Positions 15,838 to 26,147 of a stretch of 64,000 nt of DNA are shown piece after piece (position 1 is the stretch's first letter; each line of letters opens with the position of its first letter). Location: assembly GCF_010367435.1 (NCBI RefSeq), contig NZ_WJWY01000003.1, positions 34,168 to 98,167 on the forward strand. Direction: 5' to 3'. Below the pieces are notes generated by a model, which worked only from the letters and a program-made list of their open reading frames with translations, did no database searches and was not told the origin of the DNA. Origin of the DNA: Fusobacterium sp. IOR10 (GTDB lineage Bacteria; Fusobacteriota; Fusobacteriia; Fusobacteriales; Fusobacteriaceae). The translations under genes were made by a program, and so were the position numbers.

Positions 15838-16632
15838 ATGATGCTAAGTTTAGAAAAAGATTTTTATTTAGAAAGCTTGAGACAATCTTATAGAAAGAAA
15901 ATCTGGAGAAAATTTATTAAAGGAATTAAGGACTTTAATTTAATAGAAGATGGAGATAAAATAGCAGTTGGAGTATCAGGAGGAAAAGATAGTTTAATTC
16001 TTTGCAAATTATTTCAAGAATTAAAAAGGGATAAAAGCAAAAATTTTGAAGTGGTATTTATTTCAATGGATCCAGGTTTTTCAAAGGAAGATTTACTTGA
16101 TTTCAAGGAAAACCTAATAAAATTAAAAATTCCTTGTGAAATTTTTGGTTCAAATGTTTGGGATGTTGCCTTTAGAGAAGAGCCAGATAATCCTTGTTTT
16201 CTTTGTGCTAAGATGAGAAGGGGAGTATTATATAATAAAGTGGAAGAACTAGGATGCAATAAACTTGCCTTGGGACATCATTTTGATGATATTGTGGAAA
16301 CAGGTCTTATAAATATGTTTTATGCAGGAACAATAAAAACAATGATTCCTAAAGTAAATTCTACCAGTGGGAAACTGACGGTAATTAGACCTATGGCTTA
16401 TGTTAAAGAGAAAGATATTATTTCATATATGAATAAAAATGAAATATCTCCTATGGGTTGTGGATGTTCTGTTCAGTCTGGAGAAAAAGATTCAAAAAGA
16501 TTAGAAATAAAACAACTTTTAAGTGAGCTAGAAAAAAATAATTCAAATATAAAACAAAGTATATTTAATTCTTTGAGAAATGTAAATTTAGATTATATTA
16601 TGGGATATACAAAGGGAAATAAAAATGGATAG
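15838..16632 (+). CDS. TtcA-like PP-loop tRNA thiolation enzyme, copy 1
   Basis: This 264-residue adenylation/sulfur-transfer enzyme of the TtcA (tRNA-cytidine-32 2-thiolation) family has the PP-loop VSGGKDSL near residue 45, the CxxC of the iron-sulfur site in PCFLCAKMRRG near 123, and LALGHHFDDIVET near 143. A further Cys-rich stretch, GCGC, lies near 217 and could supply the third cluster ligand. Either ATG at 15838 or 15841 could serve; AAAGGA lies 7 bases before the first. The last codons overlap the next gene by 8 bases. That gene is a second, divergent copy, so the two are translationally coupled and may form a pair with separate substrates. Confidence 0.82.
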   Translation: MMLSLEKDFYLESLRQSYRKKIWRKFIKGIKDFNLIEDGDKIAVGVSGGKDSLILCKLFQELKRDKSKNFEVVFISMDPGFSKEDLLDFKENLIKLKIPCEIFGSNVWDVAFREEPDNPCFLCAKMRRGVLYNKVEELGCNKLALGHHFDDIVETGLINMFYAGTIKTMIPKVNSTSGKLTVIRPMAYVKEKDIISYMNKNEISPMGCGCSVQSGEKDSKRLEIKQLLSELEKNNSNIKQSIFNSLRNVNLDYIMGYTKGNKNG

Positions 16633-17386
16633 TATAGATATTAAAAAGAAAAGAGAAGTGTTAAAATTTATTGAAGATAAGGGCTATGGCAAGCTTCTTT
16701 GGAGTAAGATAGGAAAAGCCATGCATAGATTTAATATGATTGAGGAAAAAGATAGGATTTTAGTAGGTGTATCTGGTGGAAAAGACAGCCTTGTTTTATT
16801 AAATTCCCTAGTGAGAATAAAAATAATTTCCAATATGAATTTTGAAATTATACCTATTCATATTCATATGGAAGAGGATATATCTGATTTAAATGATGTA
16901 ATTGAATATTGTGAATTTTTAGGTTTGAAATTAGAGATAATAAAGACAAAATTAAATGCTTTAGTAGAAGGTGATTCTAAAGAGAAAAATCCTTGTTTTT
17001 TATGTGGAAGGTTAAGAAGAGGAATATTGTACTCTTTCATGAAAGAAAAAAATATAAAAAAACTAGCATTAGGACATCATAAAGATGATATAATAGAAAC
17101 TTTTTTAATGAATATATTTTATCAAGGAAACAGAAATGTAATGAAGCCATCTTATATTTCAAAGATTCATAATGTAACAGTAATTAGGCCAATGTCATTT
17201 GTTGAAGAAAAAGACTTGATTGATTATTCAAAGAGATTAAAATTACCAATTTTAAAAAATAAATGTCCCTATGAAGATAGTAAGAATTCCAAAAGACTTA
17301 AAATAAAAAATATGATAAAAAATTTATCGTTAGAAAATGAAGACGTTAGAAGTGTTATTTTAAATAGTATAAAAGATTTATTTTAG
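16625..17386 (+). CDS. TtcA-like PP-loop tRNA thiolation enzyme, copy 2
   Basis: This 253-residue paralogue of the preceding gene has the PP-loop GVSGGKDSLVLL near residue 49, the PCFLCGRLRRG CxxC motif near 118, LALGHHKDDIIETF near 139, and a single Cys in NKCPYED near 218 as candidate third cluster ligand. Order and motifs match TtcA-type enzymes throughout. Sequence divergence from copy 1 is considerable (for example in the helical N-terminus and the region after the PP-loop), so this is not a recent duplication. The ATG overlaps the stop of copy 1. murI follows 27 bases downstream. Confidence 0.82.
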   Translation: MDSIDIKKKREVLKFIEDKGYGKLLWSKIGKAMHRFNMIEEKDRILVGVSGGKDSLVLLNSLVRIKIISNMNFEIIPIHIHMEEDISDLNDVIEYCEFLGLKLEIIKTKLNALVEGDSKEKNPCFLCGRLRRGILYSFMKEKNIKKLALGHHKDDIIETFLMNIFYQGNRNVMKPSYISKIHNVTVIRPMSFVEEKDLIDYSKRLKLPILKNKCPYEDSKNSKRLKIKNMIKNLSLENEDVRSVILNSIKDLF

Positions 17387-17413
17387 AATATAGAGAGTTT
17401 GGAGAGTGAAGAA

Positions 17414-18217
17414 ATGGTGAGATCATGTAGTATAGGGGTTCTTGATTCAGGTCTAGGAGGAGTTAGTGTTTTAAAAAGTTTAGTTAAGCTAATGCCTAAT
17501 GAAGATATAATATATGTTGGAGATACAAAAAATATTCCTTATGGAGGAAGAACAAAGGAAGAAATAAGAAAATTTGCATTGAGAATTGTTGAATTCTTAA
17601 TTTTAAATAAATGTAAAATGATAGTTGTAGCTTGTAATACTGCTTCTATAGCAGCATTAGATTATTTGAAAGGGCATTGTAACATTCCAATTGTTGGAAT
17701 TATAGATGCAGGGGTTGAAATAGTTTTAGATGGAGGCTACAAGGAAGTTTCAGTTTTATGTACACCTTTTACAGCTAAAAGTGGAGATCATAAAAGGAAA
17801 ATAAATAACAAAAATAAAAAAATAAAGGTAAATGTTATTGGGTGTGAATTGCTGTGTCCAATGATAGAAAAGGGATGGGAAACAATTGAAAATAGAGATG
17901 ATATTTTAGATGAATATATGTCCCATGTTTCTAAAACCTCAGAAGCTCTTTTGTTAGCATGTACCCACTATCCCTTTATAAAGGAAGAAATAAGAAAAAA
18001 ATTTAGCGGAGAAATTATTGTACCAAGTGATGAATGTGTAAGGGAAGTTTATAGAACACTTAGAGAAAATAGTTTGTTAAATGAAAACAAGAAAAAAGGA
18101 AATGTAGAATTTTATGTTACAGGGGATGTAAATAGCTTTAAGGATAAGGCAGAAAAATTCTTAAAACAAAAAAATTTAGAAGTTTATAAAGTGAACTTAA
18201 CAGATATAAAAAAATAA
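17414..18217 (+). CDS. murI: Glutamate racemase
   Basis: This 267-residue cytoplasmic enzyme interconverts L- and D-glutamate, the latter for peptidoglycan stem peptides. It shows GVLDSGLGGVSVL at the N-terminus, the first catalytic cysteine in VVACNTAS and the second in LLACTHYPF, with the usual spacing of about 110 residues. The ATG at 17414 is preferred over TTG at 17399 because GGAGAG lies at the correct distance before it. The gene follows the TtcA-like pair in the same direction and is closed by a hairpin terminator. Confidence 0.93.
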   Translation: MVRSCSIGVLDSGLGGVSVLKSLVKLMPNEDIIYVGDTKNIPYGGRTKEEIRKFALRIVEFLILNKCKMIVVACNTASIAALDYLKGHCNIPIVGIIDAGVEIVLDGGYKEVSVLCTPFTAKSGDHKRKINNKNKKIKVNVIGCELLCPMIEKGWETIENRDDILDEYMSHVSKTSEALLLACTHYPFIKEEIRKKFSGEIIVPSDECVREVYRTLRENSLLNENKKKGNVEFYVTGDVNSFKDKAEKFLKQKNLEVYKVNLTDIKK

Positions 18218-18220
18218 AAT

Positions 18221-18263
18221 AAAAATGAGATAAGTGAATGTATAAGTCACTTATCTCATTTTT
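18221..18263. terminator. Bidirectional rho-independent terminator
   Basis: A perfect 17-base inverted repeat (arm AAAAATGAGATAAGTGA, 18221-18237 with 18247-18263), with a 9-base loop, lies between convergent murI and the lipid kinase gene. Confidence 0.92.
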
Positions 18264-18284
18264 ATAAATAGATATAAATAGTTT

Positions 18285-19169
18285 TCAATTATTTCCCAAT
18301 ATTTTAAGACCATTTTTTATACAAGAAATTTTAACAGGAAAATTAGGTCCCTTTTCCCCATCAATATCTGTAGAGTAATATTTATTTGAAACATCAATAG
18401 AAAGTTCAGATGTTTTAAAATGTAAAATTCCTTTAGGATAAGAAAAATTTTTTTTAAGTAAAAATTGAGGAAGAATTTTTATGATTTTCATTAAGTTTTC
18501 ATTTGAAATAACAATGACATTTAATAGTCCATCATTAATACAAGAGTCATGGGCTATTTCAAAGGAACCAGCACTTTTTCCGTTAAAAACAAAAAATAAA
18601 ATTGATTCTCCTTCATATGAAAAATCTTCAGATTTTAGAGATAAATTTAGTAATTTAAATTTAGGTAGTTCCTTTAATCCTGTAAAATAATAGGCTAGTT
18701 TTCCAAATATATTTTTATATTCAGAGGATGTTTTTTGTGATACATCTGTAAAAAGCCCACAACTAAAGATATTTACAAAGTATTGATTATTAGCAAGTCC
18801 TAAATCAATACTTGAAACTTTACTATTTAATATTTTGTCAACAGAATGGATAATATTTTTAGGCATATTTAAAACATTGGCAAAATCATTGGCAGTTCCA
18901 GCTGGTAAAACAGCAATTGGAAGATTAATATTATTATTTTTCATAGTATTTACTATTTTATTGATAGTTCCATCACCACCAGAAATTAGAATATGGTCAT
19001 AACTATCGTCTACATCTAGAAAAGCGTTTTTAAGATTGAAATTATAACTTATTCTAAAAGGAATAATTAAAAATTCTTTTTTTTGATAAGCATTTATAAT
19101 ATAATCTAAATATTTTAGTATTGTTCTTTCTCCAGAAAAAGGATTATAAAAAAATTTAACTTTTTTCAT
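18285..19169 (-). CDS. Diacylglycerol kinase-family lipid kinase (DagK/YegS-like)
   Basis: This 294-residue soluble protein has the DAGK catalytic domain: FYNPFSG at the N-terminus, the nucleotide-binding SGGDGTINKIVN near residue 64, PAGTANDFAN near 92, and a C-terminal beta-sandwich ending DIDGEKGPNFP. Such enzymes phosphorylate diacylglycerol or other lipids with ATP. The exact lipid cannot be told from sequence. GAGGTGAAGTC precedes the ATG. It is monocistronic, convergent with murI, and upstream of the end of the ilv-leu operon. Confidence 0.85.
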   Translation of the reverse strand: MKKVKFFYNPFSGERTILKYLDYIINAYQKKEFLIIPFRISYNFNLKNAFLDVDDSYDHILISGGDGTINKIVNTMKNNNINLPIAVLPAGTANDFANVLNMPKNIIHSVDKILNSKVSSIDLGLANNQYFVNIFSCGLFTDVSQKTSSEYKNIFGKLAYYFTGLKELPKFKLLNLSLKSEDFSYEGESILFFVFNGKSAGSFEIAHDSCINDGLLNVIVISNENLMKIIKILPQFLLKKNFSYPKGILHFKTSELSIDVSNKYYSTDIDGEKGPNFPVKISCIKNGLKILGNN

Positions 19170-19222
19170 GACTTCACCTCTTAAAATTACATAATCTTAT
19201 AAACTAATTATATCATACAAAT

Positions 19223-19254
19223 AAAAAAAGGAGAATATCTTTCGATATTCTCCT
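19223..19254 (-). terminator. Terminator of the ilv-leu operon
   Basis: The hairpin AGGAGAATATC-loop-GATATTCTCCT (19229-19254) is followed on the minus strand by seven T residues. It lies 12 bases after the ilvC stop codon. Confidence 0.92.
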
Positions 19255-19266
19255 AAGGAATTCTTT

Positions 19267-20295
<1,029 letters not shown>

Positions 20296-20315
20296 CTAAT
20301 TTTTATATATTTATA

Positions 20316-21119
20316 TTATTTAACGATGACCCAAGGTCTTCCTTGTTCCCAAACTAATTTTACATCCACTTCATATAAAGTAGATAGATTTTTTTCTGTA
20401 AGTACTTCTTCTTTTTTTCCAGTTGCAATCATAGTTCCATCTTTTCCTAAAATTGCCACATGGGTAATTTCAGGAATAAGTTCATCTAACTGATGTGTAA
20501 CATATATAAATGGTGCTGTTGTTTTTTGTGTGGTATTTCTTAAAAGATTTAAGAAATGTTCTCTAGATTTTAAATCCAAACCAGTACAAGGTTCATCTAA
20601 AATAAGAAGTTTTGGATTATTCATAAATGCCCTAGCTAAAAGAACCTTCATTTTTTCCCCTTGTGAAAAGTTTTTATAATTTTTATTAATTAAATAGGAG
20701 ATTCCAAATTCCTCTATTAATTTATTAGCTAACTTAATATCTTTATCATTAATTTTTTCATATATTCCAATGGAACTAAATTTCCCAGAAATTATAATAT
20801 TTTCAACACTTTGAATGTTTAAAATGTTTGAAAAGTTAGATAAACTAGAACTTACAAAACCTAATTTTTCTCTAACATTAGCCCAAACACAATTTCCAAA
20901 TAAATTCCCAAATACAGTAAGTTCTCCGCTACTAGGAAAAGAATAGGCAGGAATCATATTAAGTAATGTTGATTTTCCAGTTCCATTAAGTCCAATTAGT
21001 GCCCAGTGTTCCCCAGAATTTATATTCCAATTGATTTTATCTAATATCTTTCTTCTATTTCTTGTAAAAGAAATATTTTTAAAATTCAAAATTTCTTTTT
21101 TATTTAATGTATGTTCCAT
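20316..21119 (-). CDS. Orphan ABC-type ATPase inside the BCAA operon
   Basis: This 267-residue single nucleotide-binding domain has Walker A GLNGTGKST near residue 43, a signature loop changed from LSGGQ to FSQGE (near 153), Walker B LLILDEP near 172, and the switch histidine in YVTHQ. It resembles the YlmA/ModF-type stand-alone ATPases more than importer subunits. No permease or binding protein is encoded nearby. The gene overlaps the end of leuB by 16 bases, so it is translated with the leucine genes. Whether it serves a branched-chain transporter encoded elsewhere or a cytoplasmic role is unknown. Confidence 0.82.
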   Translation of the reverse strand: MEHTLNKKEILNFKNISFTRNRRKILDKINWNINSGEHWALIGLNGTGKSTLLNMIPAYSFPSSGELTVFGNLFGNCVWANVREKLGFVSSSLSNFSNILNIQSVENIIISGKFSSIGIYEKINDKDIKLANKLIEEFGISYLINKNYKNFSQGEKMKVLLARAFMNNPKLLILDEPCTGLDLKSREHFLNLLRNTTQKTTAPFIYVTHQLDELIPEITHVAILGKDGTMIATGKKEEVLTEKNLSTLYEVDVKLVWEQGRPWVIVK

Positions 21120-22165
21120 GCTATTAAGTCCCCCATTTGAGAAGTTGAAATTTTCTTAGTTCCTTCACTGTATATATCAGGAGTTCTATAACCCTGATCT
21201 AAAACTTTTTTCACTGAAGCTTCAATAGCTTCACTTTCTTTAACTAAATTAAAGGAATATTTTAACATCATAGCAACAGATAATATAGTTGCTATTGGAT
21301 TAGCAATTTCTTTTCCTGCAATATCAGGAGCAGATCCGTGAACAGGTTCGTATATTCCTAATTTAGAATCACCTAAACTAGCAGATGGAAGCATCCCAAT
21401 TGAACCAGTTAGCATAGAAGCTTCATCAGATAAAATATCTCCAAATAAATTTCCAGTTAAAATAACATCAAATTGTTTTGGATTAACAACTAATTGCATA
21501 GCAGCATTATCCACATACATATGATCAACCTTAACTTCAGGATAATCCTCTCCAACTTTAATAACAACATCTCTCCAAAGTTTAGAACTATCTAAAACAT
21601 TTCTTTTATCAACATTTATTATTCTATTTTTTCTTAATTTAGCAATTTCATAAGCTTTTTTAGCTATTCTCTCAACTTCAAAATTAGAATAAAGTAAAGT
21701 ATCATAGGCTTTTTCTTCATCTCTATTTCTAGGGCCAAAATATAGTCCTCCAGTTAGTTCTCTAACTACCATAATGTCTAATCCACCTTTAATAATAGAC
21801 TCTTTTAAAGGGGAAGAATCCTTAAGAGATTCAAACAACATTGCAGGTCTTAAATTACAATAAAGATTAAGAGCTTTTCTTATTTGTAATAATCCTTTTT
21901 CAGGTCTAAGATTAGGATCAATATCATCCCATTTAGGACCTCCAATAGATCCCAAAAGTATAGAATCACTTTCTTTACATAATTTTATAGTTTCTTCACT
22001 AAGAGGAACTCCATATTTGTCAATTGATTCTCCACCTAAGTAACCTCTTTTATAGATGAAATTATGATTGTATATTTTTCCAATTTTATCAAAAATTTTA
22101 ATTCCTTCATTTACAATTTCAGGGCCTATTCCATCTCCCTTTAAAATGGTGATTTTATAATCCAT
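21104..22165 (-). CDS. leuB: 3-isopropylmalate dehydrogenase
   Basis: This 353-residue beta-decarboxylating dehydrogenase carries out the third leucine-specific step, 3-isopropylmalate to 2-ketoisocaproate with NAD+. It has GDGIGPEIVNEG at the N-terminus, the substrate-binding RPAMLFESL and RELTGGLYFG segments, the YVDNAAMQLV segment near residue 220, GNLFGDILSDEAS, and the NAD-binding GSAPDIAGK near 280. AGGAGG precedes the ATG. It begins 8 bases after leuD and overlaps the ABC ATPase gene at its 3' end. Confidence 0.95.
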   Translation of the reverse strand: MDYKITILKGDGIGPEIVNEGIKIFDKIGKIYNHNFIYKRGYLGGESIDKYGVPLSEETIKLCKESDSILLGSIGGPKWDDIDPNLRPEKGLLQIRKALNLYCNLRPAMLFESLKDSSPLKESIIKGGLDIMVVRELTGGLYFGPRNRDEEKAYDTLLYSNFEVERIAKKAYEIAKLRKNRIINVDKRNVLDSSKLWRDVVIKVGEDYPEVKVDHMYVDNAAMQLVVNPKQFDVILTGNLFGDILSDEASMLTGSIGMLPSASLGDSKLGIYEPVHGSAPDIAGKEIANPIATILSVAMMLKYSFNLVKESEAIEASVKKVLDQGYRTPDIYSEGTKKISTSQMGDLIAWNIH

Positions 22166-22173
22166 ATATCCTC

Positions 22174-22749
22174 CTAATAATTTTTATTTTCATATTCTTT
22201 TATTAAATTGATAGATTCTAATGTAACGTCAATAGCATCGAGACCTTTTAATAGTTTAGTTTTCCAAGATTCTTCCAATTGAAAACTAAAGTTAAATTCA
22301 TTGGTTATGACCTTATTATTTTCTAAATCAATTGTAATTTTTTCATCTCCAGGGATAAGGGCAAGTTTTTCCCTTTGATCCCTAGGAAGAATAATAGGAA
22401 GATGTCCGTTATTTAGCCAGTTCATATAAAATATTCCAGAATAACTTCCTGCAATAATTACATGTATTCCATAATCTTGTAATGCCCAAGCAGCATGTTC
22501 TCTTGAAGATCCACATCCAAAGTTTTCACCAGTAATTAAAATAGTTCCAGTTTTATATTGAGGTTTATTTAAATTAAAGTTTTCATTTTCACTTCTATCT
22601 TGATTATATCTCCATTCATCAAAAACATAGTCTCCAAAACCAGTCTTTTCAGTACTTTTAAGATACTGTTTAGGAATAAGTTGATCAGTATCAATATTGT
22701 TATGCATAATTGGAATGATAGTTCCACTATATTTAGTAAAAGCTTTCAT
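22174..22749 (-). CDS. leuD: 3-isopropylmalate dehydratase small subunit
   Basis: This 191-residue swivel-domain subunit of isopropylmalate isomerase shows NNIDTDQLIPKQYLK near residue 17 and the GENFGCGSSREHAAWAL segment near 75, both diagnostic for LeuD. It partners with the LeuC half of the upstream LeuA-LeuC fusion to isomerise 2- to 3-isopropylmalate. AGGAGG precedes the ATG, only 5 bases downstream of the fusion's stop codon, so production of both subunits is closely coupled. Confidence 0.95.
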   Translation of the reverse strand: MKAFTKYSGTIIPIMHNNIDTDQLIPKQYLKSTEKTGFGDYVFDEWRYNQDRSENENFNLNKPQYKTGTILITGENFGCGSSREHAAWALQDYGIHVIIAGSYSGIFYMNWLNNGHLPIILPRDQREKLALIPGDEKITIDLENNKVITNEFNFSFQLEESWKTKLLKGLDAIDVTLESINLIKEYENKNY

Positions 22750-22754
22750 AATAA

Positions 22755-25649
22755 TTAAACCTCCTCAATTTCAAATCTAGCATCTATAAAATGACCATAA
22801 ATTGCAGCAAGAACAGCCATAGCTGGACTTATTAAATGAGTTCTAGCACCATTTCCTTGTCTACCTTCAAAATTTCTATTTGATGTGGAAGCACAGTGCT
22901 CCCCATAAGGTATTAAATCAGGATTCATTCCAAGACAACTAGAACATCCAGATTCTCTCCACTGGAAACCAGCATCTTTAAATATTTTGTCAATTCCAAG
23001 TTCTTCAGCTTGTTTTTTAATGATTTGAGATCCAGGTACAACTATTCCTGAAATATTAGGATTTATTTTTCTTCCCTTTATATATGAAGCTGCAATTTTT
23101 AAATCACTTAATCGTCCATTGGTACAAGAACCTATAAAAACGTGTTTTAATGGAATGCTTTCAGGAGATGCTCCAGGAGTTAGTCCCATATATTCATAGG
23201 CTTTCTTATCATTTATATCCTTTATGATTGGGAAAGTATCTGTTATATTCATTCCCATTTCAGGAGAAGTTCCCCAAGTAATCTGAGGCTCTAAATTACT
23301 TACATCTAAGTTGATTATCTTATCAAAGGCTTCAGGGGAATCTGTTTTTAACATTTTCCATTTAGAAAGCATATTTTCCCATTCTTCTTCATTAGGAGCA
23401 TAAGGTCTTCCTTTTAAATATTCAAAAGTTTTTTCATCAGGAGCTATAATTCCAGATTTTCCTCCAGCTTCAATGGCCATATTACAAATTGTTAATCTGC
23501 TTTCCATGTCTAAATTTTCAATAGTATCTCCAAAGAATTCAAAAGCATAGCCATTTCCAACAGCAACTCCATAAGTTTTTATAAAGTGTAATATAATATC
23601 TTTAGCATAAACTCCCTTAGGTAAATTTCCAGTTATTTTAACTCCCATTGTTTTTGGTTTTTTTTGCCACAAGGTTTGAGTTGCAAGAACATGCTCAACT
23701 TCACTTGTTCCTATACCAAATGCAATAGCTCCAAAGGCTCCATGAGTTGCAGTATGGCTATCTCCACATACAATTGTTTTTCCTGGTTGAGTTAATCCTT
23801 GCTCAGGGCCAACAGTGTGAACAATTCCATTTCTTTCATCATTCATATGTGCAAGCTCTACTCCAAACTCTTTACAGTTATTTTCCAAAGCATCCAATTG
23901 GGCTTGAGAGAAAGGATCCTTAATACATTTTCTTTCTTCCACAGTGGTTGGAGTATTATGATCCATAGTGGCAAAGCATAGTTCTGGTTTTCTAACAGTT
24001 CTATTTTTTAGTTTCAATCCAGAAAAGGCTTGGGGAGAAGTTACCTCATGAAGTAAGTGTAAATCAATATAAAGTAACTGAGCTTCTCCAGTTTTTCCTA
24101 TAATAACATGATTATCCCAAATTTTATCAAATAATGTTTTTCCAAGGCTGCAAACTCTATTTATTGCATTAATGTAAGCTTTTATACTTGCTTCAACAAT
24201 ATCAGTACTTTGTCCACGGCCTATATATTCTTTTTCTTTATTTAAAATTATCACTGTTGCTTGAGCTTGAGCATCAACATCCTCTGTTATTGCATCTAAT
24301 TTATATTCAGATAAGAAAGGTTCAGAACCAAATATTTTATTAATAACTTGGAAAGCTGCATCCACAGGACCATCTCCATAGGCTTCTCCAGTTTTTAAAT
24401 TTCCATTTTCTAATATTTCAACCTTTGCTTTTGTTTTATTATTATCCCTATAAATCTCAAAATGTTTAAGTTTGAATTTGCCATTTGTTGAAATACCTGC
24501 ATCTCCTGCAATTAATGCAATAATATCATCATCTAGAATATATTTCTTTTTATCTGCTAATTTTTTAAATGCATCAAATAGTTGAGATACTTTGTCTTCA
24601 GATAAATTATGGATTCCTAAAGTATTTAATTTATCAATAAAAGCATGTTTTCCAGAAAGTTTTCCAAGTATAAGACTGTCACTAGTTCTTCCCACTGTAT
24701 CTGGTTTCATAATTTCATATGTTTCTGGATTTTCCAAAACTCCATGTTGATGAATTCCAGATTCATGGGAAAAGGCATTTGCTCCAACAATAGCTTTATT
24801 TGGTTGAGGTTCAACACCTGTTAACAAACCAACTAATTTGCTAGTAGGGTACAATTGTTTAGTATTAATATTTGTTTGGTATTCTTTAAATATATCAGTA
24901 CGAGTATTAATGATCATAACCACTTCTTCTAAAGAAGTATTTCCTGCTCTTTCTCCTAAACCATTTATTGTACATTCAATTTGAGTTGCACCTCCTTTAA
25001 TAGAGGCTATTGAATTAGCTACTGAAAGTCCTAAATCATTATGACAATGAACTGATATTTCAGCTTTTTCAATATTTCTTATATTAGATTTTAAATAAGA
25101 AATAAGAGAATACATTTCTTCAGGTGTTCTATAACCAACAGTATCAGGGACATTTAATATTGTAGCTCCAGCTTCAATAGCTGTTGAATAAGCTTCAACT
25201 AAAAATTCTTTTTCTGTTCTTGTTCCATCTTCACAAGAAAATTCCACTTCATCTACAAATTTTCTAGCATAGGCAACATTTTCCTGTATACTATTTATAA
25301 TTTCTTCTTTGCTCATTTTTAATTTAAATTTTCTATGTATTGGGGAAGTTGCAATAAAAACATGAATTCTTGTTTTAGTTCCTTCTTTAAGAGCTCTAAC
25401 AGAAGCATCAATATCTTTTTTAACAAGTCTAGATAAACTAGAAACAGTTGATTTTTTAATTTCTTTAGCTATTAAACTCACTGCTTCAAAATCTCCAGGT
25501 GATGCAATTGCAAAACCTGCTTCAATAACGTCTACTCCCAAATGTTCCAATTGTTTTGCTATTCTTAATTTTTCATTAGTATTTAAATTCACCCGAGGTG
25601 TTTGTTCTCCATCTCTTAAAGTTGTATCTACAATTTTGATGTTTTTCAT
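22755..25649 (-). CDS. leuA-leuC: 2-isopropylmalate synthase / 3-isopropylmalate dehydratase large subunit fusion
   Basis: One 964-residue frame carries two complete enzymes. Residues 1-500 are LeuA (acetyl-CoA + 2-ketoisovalerate to 2-isopropylmalate), with [10 protein letters not shown], the HCHNDLG and HESGIHQHG metal segments, and the C-terminal leucine-binding regulatory domain ending [10 protein letters not shown]. LeuC starts directly at [15 protein letters not shown] (residue 502, near base 24146). It holds the 4Fe-4S cysteines in GSCTNGR and [10 protein letters not shown], plus [12 protein letters not shown]. There is no linker, stop or ribosome site at the join. LeuD follows. The fusion joins the first enzyme and the aconitase-like second enzyme of the leucine branch, so channelling or fixed stoichiometry is possible. 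AGGAGG precedes the ATG. Confidence 0.93.
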   Translation of the reverse strand: MKNIKIVDTTLRDGEQTPRVNLNTNEKLRIAKQLEHLGVDVIEAGFAIASPGDFEAVSLIAKEIKKSTVSSLSRLVKKDIDASVRALKEGTKTRIHVFIATSPIHRKFKLKMSKEEIINSIQENVAYARKFVDEVEFSCEDGTRTEKEFLVEAYSTAIEAGATILNVPDTVGYRTPEEMYSLISYLKSNIRNIEKAEISVHCHNDLGLSVANSIASIKGGATQIECTINGLGERAGNTSLEEVVMIINTRTDIFKEYQTNINTKQLYPTSKLVGLLTGVEPQPNKAIVGANAFSHESGIHQHGVLENPETYEIMKPDTVGRTSDSLILGKLSGKHAFIDKLNTLGIHNLSEDKVSQLFDAFKKLADKKKYILDDDIIALIAGDAGISTNGKFKLKHFEIYRDNNKTKAKVEILENGNLKTGEAYGDGPVDAAFQVINKIFGSEPFLSEYKLDAITEDVDAQAQATVIILNKEKEYIGRGQSTDIVEASIKAYINAINRVCSLGKTLFDKIWDNHVIIGKTGEAQLLYIDLHLLHEVTSPQAFSGLKLKNRTVRKPELCFATMDHNTPTTVEERKCIKDPFSQAQLDALENNCKEFGVELAHMNDERNGIVHTVGPEQGLTQPGKTIVCGDSHTATHGAFGAIAFGIGTSEVEHVLATQTLWQKKPKTMGVKITGNLPKGVYAKDIILHFIKTYGVAVGNGYAFEFFGDTIENLDMESRLTICNMAIEAGGKSGIIAPDEKTFEYLKGRPYAPNEEEWENMLSKWKMLKTDSPEAFDKIINLDVSNLEPQITWGTSPEMGMNITDTFPIIKDINDKKAYEYMGLTPGASPESIPLKHVFIGSCTNGRLSDLKIAASYIKGRKINPNISGIVVPGSQIIKKQAEELGIDKIFKDAGFQWRESGCSSCLGMNPDLIPYGEHCASTSNRNFEGRQGNGARTHLISPAMAVLAAIYGHFIDARFEIEEV

Positions 25650-25658
25650 AAAATCCTC

Positions 25659-26147
25659 CTATATTTTTTCTCCTCTTGACATTGCAAGGGTTCCAGTTTT
25701 AGCTACTTCTAAAATTCCATATTCCTTCATGAGTTCTAAGAAACCTCTGAGCTTAGGAACTTTCCCAGTAAGCTCAATAACTATGGAATTTGAAGCTACA
25801 TCTAATATTTTTCCCCTATAGACATCAGCTATTTGAATTATTTGAGAACGAGTTCCAGGTGATGAATTAACTTTTACTAACATTAATTCTCTTCTAAGAA
25901 CATTTTCTTCAGGAAAGATTTTAACCTTAACCACATCTATAATTTTATAAACTTGTTTTTGTATTTGATGTAAAATTTGTTCGTCCCCTTGTACACTTAA
26001 AGTTAATCTAGCGTAACCTTCTTTGTTTGTTGCTCCAGCTGTCATTTTTTGTACAAGATATCCACGTTTATTAAAAAGGAGCATAATCCTAGCTACTATT
26101 CCATTTGTATTTTTAGTAATAATTAAAACTTCTGATGTTTTAGTCAT
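25659..26147 (-). CDS. ilvN: Acetolactate synthase regulatory (small) subunit
   Basis: This 162-residue IlvN/IlvH-type protein has an N-terminal ACT domain (VLIITKNTNGIVARIMLLFNKRGYLVQKM) and the C-terminal ACT-like domain (SRSQ-type segment, LTGKVPKLRGFLELMKEYGILEVAKTG). It confers valine feedback on the catalytic subunit. Its ATG follows the ilvB stop codon with no spacing (TAA then ATG), and the ribosome site AAGGAG lies inside the end of ilvB, so the pair is translationally coupled. Confidence 0.93.
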   Translation of the reverse strand: MTKTSEVLIITKNTNGIVARIMLLFNKRGYLVQKMTAGATNKEGYARLTLSVQGDEQILHQIQKQVYKIIDVVKVKIFPEENVLRRELMLVKVNSSPGTRSQIIQIADVYRGKILDVASNSIVIELTGKVPKLRGFLELMKEYGILEVAKTGTLAMSRGEKI

